Shown piece by piece: positions 1-6,841 of a stretch of 12,861 nucleotides of DNA. The position numbers and the translations under genes are program-made. The stretch's first letter is position 1, and each line of letters starts with the position of its first letter. The DNA comes from Spirochaetota bacterium (GTDB taxonomy: Bacteria; Spirochaetota; Brevinematia; DTOW01). Under the pieces are notes generated by a model that saw only the letters and a list, made by a program, of their open reading frames with translations, was not told the DNA's origin and did no database searches. The DNA lies in contig JAPYWX010000034.1 of NCBI GenBank assembly GCA_028276145.1, positions 1-12,861 on the forward strand, in the 5' to 3' direction.

Positions 1-1347
1 TTGATAGGTGCCGGGCTCGTTGCAAAAAAAGCTGTTGAGAGAGGTCTCAAAGCTAAGCCTCATGTAAAGACATCTTTTATACCTGGCTCAAGAGTTGTAA
101 CGAAATATATGGAAAAGTCAGGACTTCAAAAGTATCTAGATGAGCTTGGGTTCAATATTGTTGGTTATGGCTGTGCTACTTGTATAGGTAATAGTGGACC
201 ACTGATTGATTGGGTTGAAGAGGAAATAAAATCAAAAGGTACTGTTGCTGTTTCGGTTTTGAGTGGTAATAGAAACTTTGAAGCTAGAGTTCATCCTCTC
301 ATCAAAGCTAATTACTTAGCTTCACCGATACTTGTTGTTGCTTACGCTATTGCTGGTAATATAATGGTTGGTCCTAAATCAGTAGTTGGTGTTGACAACG
401 AAGGTAAAGAAGTTCTCTTTGAAGAACTACTACCTACGGATGAAGAAATCAGACATTATATGTCTGATTTAATTAATAGAGGTGAATTTATAAAAGCGTA
501 CGAAGAGGTGTTCGAGGGGACAGAAGAGTGGAAGAGTATAGAGGTAAGTTCTTCTGATTTGTTTGATTGGGATGAGAGTTCAACATATATAAAGAAACCA
601 CCTTACTTTGATAATTTTACTACTTCTCAGAGTAGTATCAAACCAATTGAGGGGGCTAGGTGTTTATTGCTTCTTGGAGATTCTATAACTACAGACCATA
701 TATCACCAGCCGGTAAGATAGACCCTTCTTCGCCTGCCGGTAAATACCTTATTGAAAGAGGAGTGAGAGTTGAAGATTTCAATTCGTACGGTGCTAGAAG
801 AGGTAATCATGAGGTCATGACGAGAGGAACATTCGCTAATGTTAGGCTCAGGAATTTGATGGTCAGTAGGGAAGGAGGATACACTATTTGCTTTTTGGAT
901 AATCCACCTAGTGAAACAACGGTTTTTGATGCTGCTATGAGGTATATTTCTTCCGGTGTACCAACAATAATTATTGCTGGTAGTGAGTATGGTACTGGTA
1001 GTTCAAGAGATTGGGCGGCAAAAGGCCCGTATTTACTAGGTGTTAAGGCTGTTATCGCTAAAAGCTTTGAAAGAATACATAGGAGTAATTTAATAGGGAT
1101 GGGCATAATACCATTACAGTTCGTTGATTGTGATAAGGATAGTTTAGGGATAACTGGCAGGGAGGTATTCAATATAAAGTTAAGTGATAACTTAAAGCCA
1201 AAAGATATTGTCGAAGTTGAGATGATGAAAGAGAACGGGGAAAAAGTTGCCTTCAAGGTTCTCTGTAGGATAGATACTTGGAATGAGCTCAATATAATCA
1301 AATCTGGCGGAATAATGCAAAAAGTGTTAAGAGAGTTACTCCAATAA
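1..1347 (+). CDS. acnA: Aconitate hydratase (AcnA type), C-terminal half, 5' truncated by the window edge
   Basis: Interconverts citrate and isocitrate through cis-aconitate in the TCA cycle, in the cytoplasm, using a 4Fe-4S cluster. The 448 residues visible are about half of a typical AcnA of roughly 890 residues; the reading frame is open at position 1, so the true start lies outside. GYGCATCIGNSGP (residues 56-67) carries two of the three cluster-binding cysteines, C58 and C61; the third lies upstream of the window. The C-terminal swivel domain shows DSITTDHISPAG (about 227-238), YGARRGNHEVMTRGTFANVR (263-282), GSEYGTGSSRDWAAKG (327-342) and SFERIHRSNLIGMGIIP (355-371), which hold the substrate-contacting Arg and Ser residues of the family. 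The gene ends with TAA at 1345-1347, 64 bp before the next gene on the same strand. The call as an AcnA/IRP-type rather than AcnB-type enzyme is confident, because the swivel domain is C-terminal and the motifs match. Confidence 0.96.
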   Translation: MIGAGLVAKKAVERGLKAKPHVKTSFIPGSRVVTKYMEKSGLQKYLDELGFNIVGYGCATCIGNSGPLIDWVEEEIKSKGTVAVSVLSGNRNFEARVHPLIKANYLASPILVVAYAIAGNIMVGPKSVVGVDNEGKEVLFEELLPTDEEIRHYMSDLINRGEFIKAYEEVFEGTEEWKSIEVSSSDLFDWDESSTYIKKPPYFDNFTTSQSSIKPIEGARCLLLLGDSITTDHISPAGKIDPSSPAGKYLIERGVRVEDFNSYGARRGNHEVMTRGTFANVRLRNLMVSREGGYTICFLDNPPSETTVFDAAMRYISSGVPTIIIAGSEYGTGSSRDWAAKGPYLLGVKAVIAKSFERIHRSNLIGMGIIPLQFVDCDKDSLGITGREVFNIKLSDNLKPKDIVEVEMMKENGEKVAFKVLCRIDTWNELNIIKSGGIMQKVLRELLQ

Positions 1348-1370
1348 CTCAACTTGAGTTGTATATTTTA
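1346..1370 (+). terminator. Weak hairpin after acnA
   Basis: AACTCA (1346-1351), a 3-nt loop and TGAGTT (1355-1360) form a 6-bp stem that begins inside the acnA stop codon and is followed by the AT-rich tract GTATATTTTA. There is no clean T-run, so termination here would be partial at best. The TTGAGT in its right side could instead serve as the -35 box of a promoter for the next gene, with TACAAT at 1378-1383 as the -10 box and an 18-bp gap. Confidence 0.3.
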
Positions 1371-1411
1371 GATTCTTTACAATCTCAAATTTGCATTATA
1401 TAGGGGGTATT

Positions 1412-2584
1412 ATGAATAGCGTTGTTATTCTTGGTGGGGGGTATGGTGGAGTTGTTCTTACCAAAAAGCTTTTGAAATTAGTAAAGAAGCACAAATTGCC
1501 TATAAAGGTTATTTTGATTGATAGGAATGATTATCAGGTGCTTTTGCCTGCTTTGCCTAAGTGTATCTCTAATCCTGATTCAAAGGTTTTAGTTAAGTTC
1601 TCGGATATTTTCAAAGGTTTTGGTGATAATTTTGAGTTTATTCAGGGAGAGGTTAGTGGTATTTCTGCTGCTTCTAGGAAAGTTGTTCTAAGTGATACTA
1701 GAGAGGTAGAGTATGATGATTTGGTTATTGCCTTAGGAGCTCAGCCCAACGATTTTGGTATACAAGGTCTTAGAGAGAATGCTATAATGTTCTGGAATGA
1801 GAAGGACACAATAAGATATATAAACAAGTTAAAGTCTTTCACTGAAAAAGGTGTTAGCCCAAGAATAGTCATAGTTGGTGCCGGTCCTATAGGGCTTGAG
1901 GTTGCATCCGAAACATGCTATTACCTAAAGAAATTAGGTTTGACACCTAATATCAAGGTTGTTGAGGCTAAGGATAGAGCACTTCCTGCTTTGCCAGAAG
2001 AACTTTCAAAGACTATAACCAAATTTTTGGAAAAGTTAGGGGTAAAATTTGAGTATAATTGTCCTGTATGTAACGTCTATGAATCTAATATTTTATCAAG
2101 TGATGGTAGAACTTTTGATTATGATATTCTTGTTTGGTCTTCCGGTGTCAAGGCTAATGATATTACAAAAAAGATACTTGACTCTGAAGTTGAAAAGGGA
2201 CCTCAGGGTAAGTTGGTTACTGATGAGTTTTATAGAGTCAGCGAGGAAAGTGGTATTTGGGCTATAGGTGATATATGTGTGAATAGCAAGTATGGAATGA
2301 GTTTCACTAATTTGGCACAGTTTGCTATACAGATGGCTGAGTACTGTGCTGTTAATATAGTTAATAAATATCTCGGTAAACCGTTGGTTCCTGCTAAATT
2401 GACTTTTAAAGGTATCGTAATTCAGTTATCAAAATTCAAAGCATCAGCCTACATACCAAAACCTTTTAGAATTATTCTATCACCTTCGTTTATTGGTGTT
2501 TTGCTTAGAGAATTCATTGACATTAACTACCTGATTAACATAAGAGCATTAGGAAAGGTTAAACCTTTGAAAGAAATAATGTAA
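1412..2584 (+). CDS. Type II NADH dehydrogenase-like FAD/NAD(P)-binding oxidoreductase
   Basis: Probably oxidises NADH and reduces membrane quinone without pumping protons. The 390 residues show an N-terminal FAD-binding Rossmann motif, ILGGGYGGVV (6-15), a second nucleotide (NADH) motif, IVGAGPIGLEVASE (154-167), and the late FAD-contacting motif WAIGDICV (283-290) followed by an Asn-Leu-Ala-Gln-containing helix. The C-terminal tail (about 340-390) is hydrophobic and basic (IPKPFRIILSPSFIGVLLRE), as in NDH-2 proteins that dock on the membrane by their C-terminus. The start is the ATG at 1412, which has GGGGG at 1403-1407; an in-frame TTG at 1391 has no ribosome site. It converges on cydBA, so NADH, quinol and oxygen chemistry sit side by side. 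A sulfide:quinone reductase is an alternative, but the Cys pattern expected for that enzyme is not evident. The family is secure, the substrate is inferred. Confidence 0.8.
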   Translation: MNSVVILGGGYGGVVLTKKLLKLVKKHKLPIKVILIDRNDYQVLLPALPKCISNPDSKVLVKFSDIFKGFGDNFEFIQGEVSGISAASRKVVLSDTREVEYDDLVIALGAQPNDFGIQGLRENAIMFWNEKDTIRYINKLKSFTEKGVSPRIVIVGAGPIGLEVASETCYYLKKLGLTPNIKVVEAKDRALPALPEELSKTITKFLEKLGVKFEYNCPVCNVYESNILSSDGRTFDYDILVWSSGVKANDITKKILDSEVEKGPQGKLVTDEFYRVSEESGIWAIGDICVNSKYGMSFTNLAQFAIQMAEYCAVNIVNKYLGKPLVPAKLTFKGIVIQLSKFKASAYIPKPFRIILSPSFIGVLLREFIDINYLINIRALGKVKPLKEIM

Positions 2585-2611
2585 AAAAATCGAAGGGGGC
2601 GAAGCCCCCTT
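2584..2611 (-). terminator. Strong intrinsic terminator of cydAB
   Basis: AAGGGGGC (2593-2600), loop GAA, and GCCCCCTT (2604-2611) form a perfect 8-bp GC-rich stem. On the minus strand it is followed, after CGA, by seven T residues, which on the plus strand are the A-run overlapping the stop codon of the NADH dehydrogenase-like gene. The T-run lies only on the minus side, so it is placed to end cydB transcription, although the stem could also impede plus-strand readthrough. The centre contains GCGAAGC, known as an exceptionally stable mini-hairpin. Confidence 0.9.
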
Positions 2612-2616
2612 GTAGA

Positions 2617-3630
2617 TTAGTAATGTAAATCTTCTTCCTTTATCTTACCTGCAAATGTTTTGTATACATAGATATTGTATATACTCACTAGCACTATACC
2701 TATCAACGCTACAACTAGTGCTATAGTTAATGTTAACTCTCCTGACGCTGAATTGTATACAGTGAGGTTGTAGTTTTCACTTAGAGATGACTTTAGAAGA
2801 TTTGGGAACATTGATATACCGAAGAAGAGTATTGAGCCACCTACTGTCAAGCTAGAGAATAAGAATGAGAGTTTGAAATTCTCTTTGTTGAGATAAACTA
2901 ATGCAAGTATTAGGAATACAGTTGTTAATATTGGCTCTATGAATAGTATTGGGTACTTTATGAAGTTTGAGTATATTCCGAATCCTGAGACTGCACTTAC
3001 AATTCCCCAGATTACCACTAGAATTAGTGTAAGAATCCAGAAGAACTTTGACCATGATATTATTTTGTTAAGTAATTCTCCTTCTGTTTTGTTTGCTAGG
3101 TATAGCAAACTGTGTAGTATGAGTAGAGAAGTTACGGTTAGTGCTGTGAGTATGGCAAATGGATTTAGAGCCTCAATTAGGCTTAACCTGAATCCTTCAG
3201 GTCCTATTGGTAGCCCTTTTAGAACATTTGCCCCTGCTGCTGATAATACTACTATTATGAGTAGACTTGAGAATGCCAGTAGATAATCAAAAATCTTTTT
3301 CCATGTTTCACTCTCAACTTTTGACCTGAACTCAAAAGAAACTGCTCTGAATATAAGAACGAATGCTAGTAGCATTACTGGTATATATGCACCTGAGAAG
3401 AATTTTGCGTATACTGGCGGGAAAACACCGAACAGAAATGCTCCAAATGCTATTAACCATACCTCGTTTCCGTCCCACACTCTACCTATAGCGTTTAGTA
3501 TTATCTTCTTATCTGATTCTTTGTCTGAGATGAAAGGTAATATTGTAGCACCACCTAGGTCAAACCCATCAAGTATTACATACATTATTAGAAATATGCC
3601 TAAAACGAAAAACCAAATTTCAGCTAACAT
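2617..3630 (-). CDS. cydB: Cytochrome bd quinol oxidase subunit II
   Basis: Integral membrane partner of CydA in the bd-type terminal oxidase that oxidises quinol and reduces oxygen to water without proton pumping. The 337 residues are strongly hydrophobic, with about eight or nine membrane segments. Family motifs near the N-terminus are DGFDLGGATILPF (21-33) and NAIGRVWDGNEVWLI (46-60). The start is the ATG at 3630, four bases after GGAGGT (3640-3635); a GTG at 3636 would put two more residues in front but is itself part of that ribosome site, so I reject it. The stop codon of cydA (3642-3640) overlaps this ribosome site, so the two subunits are translationally tight. A strong terminator follows 6 bp after its stop. 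No CydX-like small subunit gene is seen after it. Confidence 0.96.
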   Translation of the reverse strand: MLAEIWFFVLGIFLIMYVILDGFDLGGATILPFISDKESDKKIILNAIGRVWDGNEVWLIAFGAFLFGVFPPVYAKFFSGAYIPVMLLAFVLIFRAVSFEFRSKVESETWKKIFDYLLAFSSLLIIVVLSAAGANVLKGLPIGPEGFRLSLIEALNPFAILTALTVTSLLILHSLLYLANKTEGELLNKIISWSKFFWILTLILVVIWGIVSAVSGFGIYSNFIKYPILFIEPILTTVFLILALVYLNKENFKLSFLFSSLTVGGSILFFGISMFPNLLKSSLSENYNLTVYNSASGELTLTIALVVALIGIVLVSIYNIYVYKTFAGKIKEEDLHY

Positions 3631-3639
3631 AGACACCTC

Positions 3640-4959
3640 CTATTTCACATCTTTGGATATTTCCCTAAATGTTAGGAATAACCAAAGGATTAGCAGTATA
3701 GCATATATGCTGATGAAGAAGAATAGAGTGAAGGCTACTTCAGGAGTTGTGATTCTTGATACACCTTCTCTAGTTTTTATTAGTCCATATATTACCCATG
3801 GCTGTCTTCCAACTTCTGTTACTATCCATCCTAGCCAGTTTGCTATTATTGGTAATGGTGGTGTGAAAACTAATAACCACAAGAACCACTTGCTTTGTGA
3901 TAGCTTACGCCCGTAGTATAGTACTATGAGAAGTATGGAAATTAAGACAAATAGGAATCCTAATCCTACCATTCCTCTAAAACTCCAGAATACTAATGGT
4001 ACACTTGGCAATTCTTCTTTCTTGAGGTTGTATTCTTCGATTAGGTCTTTCATTCCTTTTACAGTAGCGTTAATATCCCTGTATGCTAAGAAAGAAAGTA
4101 ATCCAGGTATACCGATTTCTACAACATTTGTCATATTTTCTTGGTCAATAAATGCTATAATTGGTTCAGGAGCTGATGTTTTTGTTTCCCATAGTGCTTC
4201 CATTATAGCTAACTTCAGAGGTTGATGTTTTGCTACATACTCGCCACTTAGTGTTCCTGCAAGTATTTGTAGTACTGACGAGATTATAAATACCCACATT
4301 GCAGGTGCAAATGCTTTTGTGAAAATGTCTTCTTGTTTTTTCCTTAATATCTTGTATGCCGATATGCCGAGTGCGAGAGCTGAACCGGCAATGAAACATG
4401 AGAGTATTGTATGCAAGAATCTTATCAAGTTCGGTGTATTGAACGATATAGCCCAGAAGTCAGTTAGTATTATTTTATCTCCTTCTACTCTAAATCCTGT
4501 TGGAATTTGCATCCAGTTTAGAGCTGTTAGTATCCAGAAACCAGATATGAGTGTTCCAAGCATCACCAGAAAGGCAGAAACTGTTCTCATGAGAGGTGAT
4601 ACTCTCTTTTCTCCAAAGACGAGTATTGCCAAGAATGTAGACTCAAGGAAGAAAGCAAGTATAGCTTCAAAAGCTAAGGGACCACCGAATATACCACCAG
4701 CCTTTTCAGAAAATACTGCCCAGTTTGTACCAAACTGAAATTCCATCACAACACCTGTAGCAACACCTACAGCAAACGCTATGGCGAATATTTTGACGAA
4801 GAAGTTACCTATCTTTCTGTAAACTTCATCTTTCTTCAAAAGGTAAAGTAAGAAGTAAATGAATATGAGTAGTGACAGACCAATAGTGAACGATGGGAAA
4901 ATAAAGTGGAATGCTGCCGTTATACCAAACTGCCACCTAGATAGTGTAAGGACATCCAT
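3640..4959 (-). CDS. cydA: Cytochrome bd quinol oxidase subunit I, short Q-loop type
   Basis: Haem-bearing subunit of cytochrome bd oxidase in the inner membrane. The 439 residues contain the expected ligands: H18 (WQFGITAAFHF), H183 (RFLHTILSCF) and M330 (FWSFRGMVGLG), matching the haem ligands His19, His186 and Met393 of the E. coli protein. The quinol-binding loop QPLKLAIMEALWET retains K249 and E254, and FEAILAFFLEST holds the acidic pair E98 and E106 of the proton path. GRQPW lies at 384-388. The protein is about 80 residues shorter than E. coli CydA, the shortening falling after the first part of the Q-loop, as in the short-Q-loop class. The ATG at 4959 follows GGAGGG (4972-4967) with 7 bases between. 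A TATAAT-like box at 4986-4981 (minus strand) could be a -10 element, but no well-spaced -35 is seen. First gene of the cydAB operon. Confidence 0.97.
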   Translation of the reverse strand: MDVLTLSRWQFGITAAFHFIFPSFTIGLSLLIFIYFLLYLLKKDEVYRKIGNFFVKIFAIAFAVGVATGVVMEFQFGTNWAVFSEKAGGIFGGPLAFEAILAFFLESTFLAILVFGEKRVSPLMRTVSAFLVMLGTLISGFWILTALNWMQIPTGFRVEGDKIILTDFWAISFNTPNLIRFLHTILSCFIAGSALALGISAYKILRKKQEDIFTKAFAPAMWVFIISSVLQILAGTLSGEYVAKHQPLKLAIMEALWETKTSAPEPIIAFIDQENMTNVVEIGIPGLLSFLAYRDINATVKGMKDLIEEYNLKKEELPSVPLVFWSFRGMVGLGFLFVLISILLIVLYYGRKLSQSKWFLWLLVFTPPLPIIANWLGWIVTEVGRQPWVIYGLIKTREGVSRITTPEVAFTLFFFISIYAILLILWLFLTFREISKDVK

Positions 4960-5027
4960 ACCTTAGCCCTCCTATATAATATTATATATGAATGATAGTG
5001 TTTTTTAATTCAATTTGCTGAAAACTT

Positions 5028-5053
5028 AAAAAATCCTACTTAACTTATAGGAT
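5028..5053 (-). terminator. Probable weak terminator upstream of cydA
   Basis: On the minus strand ATCCTA (5053-5048), a 9-nt loop and TAGGAT (5038-5033) form a 6-bp stem followed directly by a run of T (5033-5028). It would stop transcripts arriving from trpB and the hairpin array before they reach cydA. The stem is short with only two G-C pairs, so efficiency is doubtful. Confidence 0.45.
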
Positions 5054-5082
5054 ATAATTCCTGAAGAGGGGAAATTGTGGGG

Positions 5083-5113
5083 GTGCTTTATAGCACTTTG
5101 TGCTTTATAGCAC
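5083..5113. repeat. GTGCT/AGCAC palindrome array, two copies (A1-A2)
   Basis: Two identical 14-bp units, GTGCTTTATAGCAC at 5083-5096 and 5100-5113, are separated by TTT, giving a period of 17 bp. Each unit has 5-bp complementary arms and a 4-nt loop. Confidence 0.9.
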
Positions 5114-5120
5114 CTCTTTA

Positions 5121-5150
5121 TTCTCAATTTCTAAAAGTGAGAATTGAGAA
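5121..5150. repeat. 9-bp inverted repeat
   Basis: TTCTCAATT (5121-5129) and AATTGAGAA (5142-5150) are perfect complements around a 12-nt centre. The centre contains TGAGAA (5138-5143), which offers a competing pairing with the left arm. It lies between array copies A2 and A3 and directly abuts the GTAGAG hairpin. Confidence 0.75.
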
Positions 5151-5152
5151 GC

Positions 5153-5174
5153 GTAGAGGGACTAACCTCTCTAC
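5153..5174. repeat. GTAGAG hairpin (unit D1)
   Basis: GTAGAGGG (5153-5160) pairs with CTCTCTAC (5167-5174) over 8 bp including one G-T pair, around a 6-nt loop. It is followed by AAT, giving the CTCTCTACAAT ending also seen at 11374-11384 in region B, which marks it as the same element. Confidence 0.75.
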
Positions 5175-5183
5175 AATCAGATA

Positions 5184-5258
5184 GTGCTTATAGCACGTAG
5201 TGCTTATAGCACGCGGTGCTTATAGCACTAGTGTTGTAGCACTAATGTTTAATAGCAC
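5184..5258. repeat. GTGCT/AGCAC palindrome array, five copies (A3-A7)
   Basis: Three identical 13-bp units, GTGCTTATAGCAC, start at 5184, 5200 and 5216, with 3-nt spacers GTA and GCG, so the period is exactly 16 bp. A degenerate copy, GTGTTGTAGCAC (5231-5242), and a more degenerate one, ATGTTTAATAGCAC (5245-5258), follow. The loop is TAT in the three perfect copies, while A1-A2 on the other side of the D1 hairpin have TTAT, so each block is homogeneous within itself. Confidence 0.92.
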
Positions 5259-5287
5259 TTCTCTATTAGGGTTAAGGTAGGTGATGG

Positions 5288-5313
5288 CCTCCCTTAAAAT
5301 CTAAGGGTGGAGG
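5288..5313. repeat. CCCTTA/TAAGGG hairpin beyond the trpB end
   Basis: CCCTTA (5291-5296) and TAAGGG (5302-5307) pair perfectly around a 5-nt loop, with three outer pairs (CCT 5288-5290 with AGG 5311-5313) after a small bulge. No T-run follows on the minus strand, so it is not a classical terminator for trpB; it may stabilise the 3' end of that message. Confidence 0.5.
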
Positions 5314-5342
5314 TGAAACTACTAAAAGGTGCTAAGTGCTTA

Positions 5343-6512
5343 TTAGTGTATATAATCCATTATGATTCCGAGGTCTTTATCTCCTCTACCTGATAGGTTA
5401 ACGATTATTATTTGGTCTTTTTTCATTTTGGGAGCTAATTTGATTGCTTCGGCTATTGCGTGTGCTGATTCTAGAGCAGGGATTATTCCTTCTTTCTGGG
5501 AGAGCAATTTGAAGGCTTCTAAAGCTTCTTCGTCTTTTGCGTATGTATATCTTACTCTTCCTATCTCTTTGAGGTATGAATGTTCTGGTCCAACACCTGG
5601 ATAATCTAGTCCTGCTGATATTGAGTGAGTTTCTACTACTTGCCCGTTTTCATCGTATAGCAAGTATGATTTTGCACCATGCAATATTCCAACTTTACCA
5701 AAGCAGAGTGTTGCTGCGTTTTCTCCAAGTTTAGGTGATTTACCGCCACCTTCTACACCTATGAGTTCTACTTCTTTGTATTTAATAAACGGAGCGAAAA
5801 TTCCTATAGCGTTACTACCGCCACCAACGCATGCTATCACCTTATCAGGTAGCCTACCTTCTATTTTCATTATTTGCTTCAGAGTTTCCTTTCCAATTAC
5901 TGATTGGAAATCCTTTACCATTGTGGGGTATGGGTGTGGACCTACTGCTGAACCTATAACATAGAGTGTAGTTTCAACATTTTCTATCCAATCTCTCATT
6001 GCTTCGTTTATTGCATCTTTTAATGTACAGCTTCCTTTTTCAACTGGTACAACTTTTGCACCTAATATGTTCATTCTAAAAACATTTGGTTTTTGCCTTT
6101 CTACGTCTAATTTCCCCATGTATATTACGCATTCTAGGTTGAGTAATGCGCAAGCTGTAGCAGTTGCTACACCGTGCTGTCCTGCTCCTGTTTCAGCTAT
6201 TATTCTTTTCTTTCCCATCTTTTTGGCAAGTAGTACTTGCCCTAGGGAATTGTTTATCTTGTGTGCTCCAGTGTGTAGCAAGTCTTCTCTCTTTAGGTAT
6301 ATCTTGGCTCCGCCAAGATACTCTGAAAGGTTTTTAGCAAAGTATAGAGGGGTTGGCCTACCAGCGTAGTTTTTGAGTAAATACCAAAGTTCTTTCCTGA
6401 ATTCTTTACTTTTGCCTATTGTGTAATAGGCTTTTTCTAATTCCTCTATTACTGGTACCAAAACTTCGGGGATATACTTGCCGCCAAAGTTCCCAAACCA
6501 GCCTTTTCTCAT
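5343..6512 (-). CDS. trpB: Tryptophan synthase beta chain
   Basis: PLP enzyme that joins indole and L-serine to give L-tryptophan, in the cytoplasm. The 389 residues are near the usual 390-400 for TrpB1-type proteins. The PLP lysine is K85 in HTGAHKINNSLGQ (80-92), the catalytic acid is E107 in AETGAGQHG, the phosphate-binding loop is GGGSN (230-234), and SGRGDKD near the C-terminus carries the Ser that contacts the pyridine ring nitrogen. The ATG at 6512 overlaps the TGA of trxA (ATGA, 6512-6509), so its translation is likely coupled to trxA; an AGGA lies a few bases upstream. No trpA or other trp gene is adjacent: downstream is only hairpin region A. It may work with a distant TrpA or salvage indole; the sequence does not decide this. 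Confidence 0.96.
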   Translation of the reverse strand: MRKGWFGNFGGKYIPEVLVPVIEELEKAYYTIGKSKEFRKELWYLLKNYAGRPTPLYFAKNLSEYLGGAKIYLKREDLLHTGAHKINNSLGQVLLAKKMGKKRIIAETGAGQHGVATATACALLNLECVIYMGKLDVERQKPNVFRMNILGAKVVPVEKGSCTLKDAINEAMRDWIENVETTLYVIGSAVGPHPYPTMVKDFQSVIGKETLKQIMKIEGRLPDKVIACVGGGSNAIGIFAPFIKYKEVELIGVEGGGKSPKLGENAATLCFGKVGILHGAKSYLLYDENGQVVETHSISAGLDYPGVGPEHSYLKEIGRVRYTYAKDEEALEAFKLLSQKEGIIPALESAHAIAEAIKLAPKMKKDQIIIVNLSGRGDKDLGIIMDYIH

Positions 6513-6823
6513 TCTAGGTTCCTGTCAATTGCTTCCTTTATGCTTTGTTTTGGTAGTGCTCCGACAATCTTGTCTACGGGTTTTCCATCTTTGAATATTA
6601 TCATTGTTGGTATGCTTACGATTTTCATTTTTGATGCTATTTCAGGATTTTCATCAACATTTAGTTTGAAAAATTCGACTTTCCCTTTGTACTCTTCTGA
6701 AAGTTCTTCTAAAATGGGAGCGACTCTTTTACAAGGTACGCACCAATCAGCCCAGAAGTCAACGAGAGCAATTTTTGCTTCTTGGATTGCTTTATCAAAT
6801 GTGTTTGCGTCTAGTTCTTTCAT
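6509..6823 (-). CDS. trxA: Thioredoxin with a CVPC active site
   Basis: Small cytoplasmic dithiol-disulfide oxidoreductase; 104 residues, the normal length. The fold is complete: WADWCVPCK holds the redox pair C28 and C31, and the cis-proline is P72 in SIPTMIIF. The residue after the first Cys is Val where most thioredoxins have Gly (CGPC); this position tunes redox potential and partner choice, so the protein may differ a little in potential, but the rest reads as an ordinary thioredoxin. The start is the ATG at 6823 with AAGGAGG (6835-6829) five bases upstream. It lies 18 bp after metK and overlaps trpB by 4 bp, so it is the middle gene of a metK-trxA-trpB operon. The three genes share no obvious pathway. 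Confidence 0.94.
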   Translation of the reverse strand: MKELDANTFDKAIQEAKIALVDFWADWCVPCKRVAPILEELSEEYKGKVEFFKLNVDENPEIASKMKIVSIPTMIIFKDGKPVDKIVGALPKQSIKEAIDRNLE

Positions 6824-6841
6824 ATTTCCCTCCTTAAGTCG

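Larger units (their letters stand above)
4960..5342. other. Noncoding hairpin-repeat region A between trpB and cydA
   Basis: These 383 bp contain no convincing gene, tRNA or other known RNA. Read on the minus strand, the direction of both flanking genes, the order is: end of trpB, a 6-bp-core hairpin (5313-5288), seven GTGCT/AGCAC palindromes split into blocks by a GTAGAG hairpin, a weak terminator (5053-5028), then the cydA leader. The region shares its repeat units with region B at 10933-11541, about 6 kb away. The individual parts are listed separately. Confidence 0.85.

Noticed and set aside
1..3. TTG at position 1 as a true start of the aconitase gene
   Set aside because: The protein would lack the first cluster cysteine and half of the catalytic domains; the window edge simply cuts a longer gene.
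807..1352. Open frame of 181 codons on the minus strand inside aconitase
   Set aside because: It is antisense to conserved aconitase motifs, has no ribosome site and no recognisable protein features.
1391..1411. TTG at 1391 as the start of the NADH dehydrogenase-like gene
   Set aside because: No ribosome site precedes it, and the ATG at 1412 has GGGGG upstream and places the Rossmann motif at the usual residue 6.
3628..3636. GTG at 3636 as the start of cydB
   Set aside because: It overlaps the GGAGGT ribosome site itself; the ATG at 3630 is correctly spaced and begins the conserved region.
5083..5258. CRISPR array
   Set aside because: Units are 13-14 bp and the spacers only 3 nt; CRISPR repeats and spacers are both more than 20 nt, and no cas genes are present.
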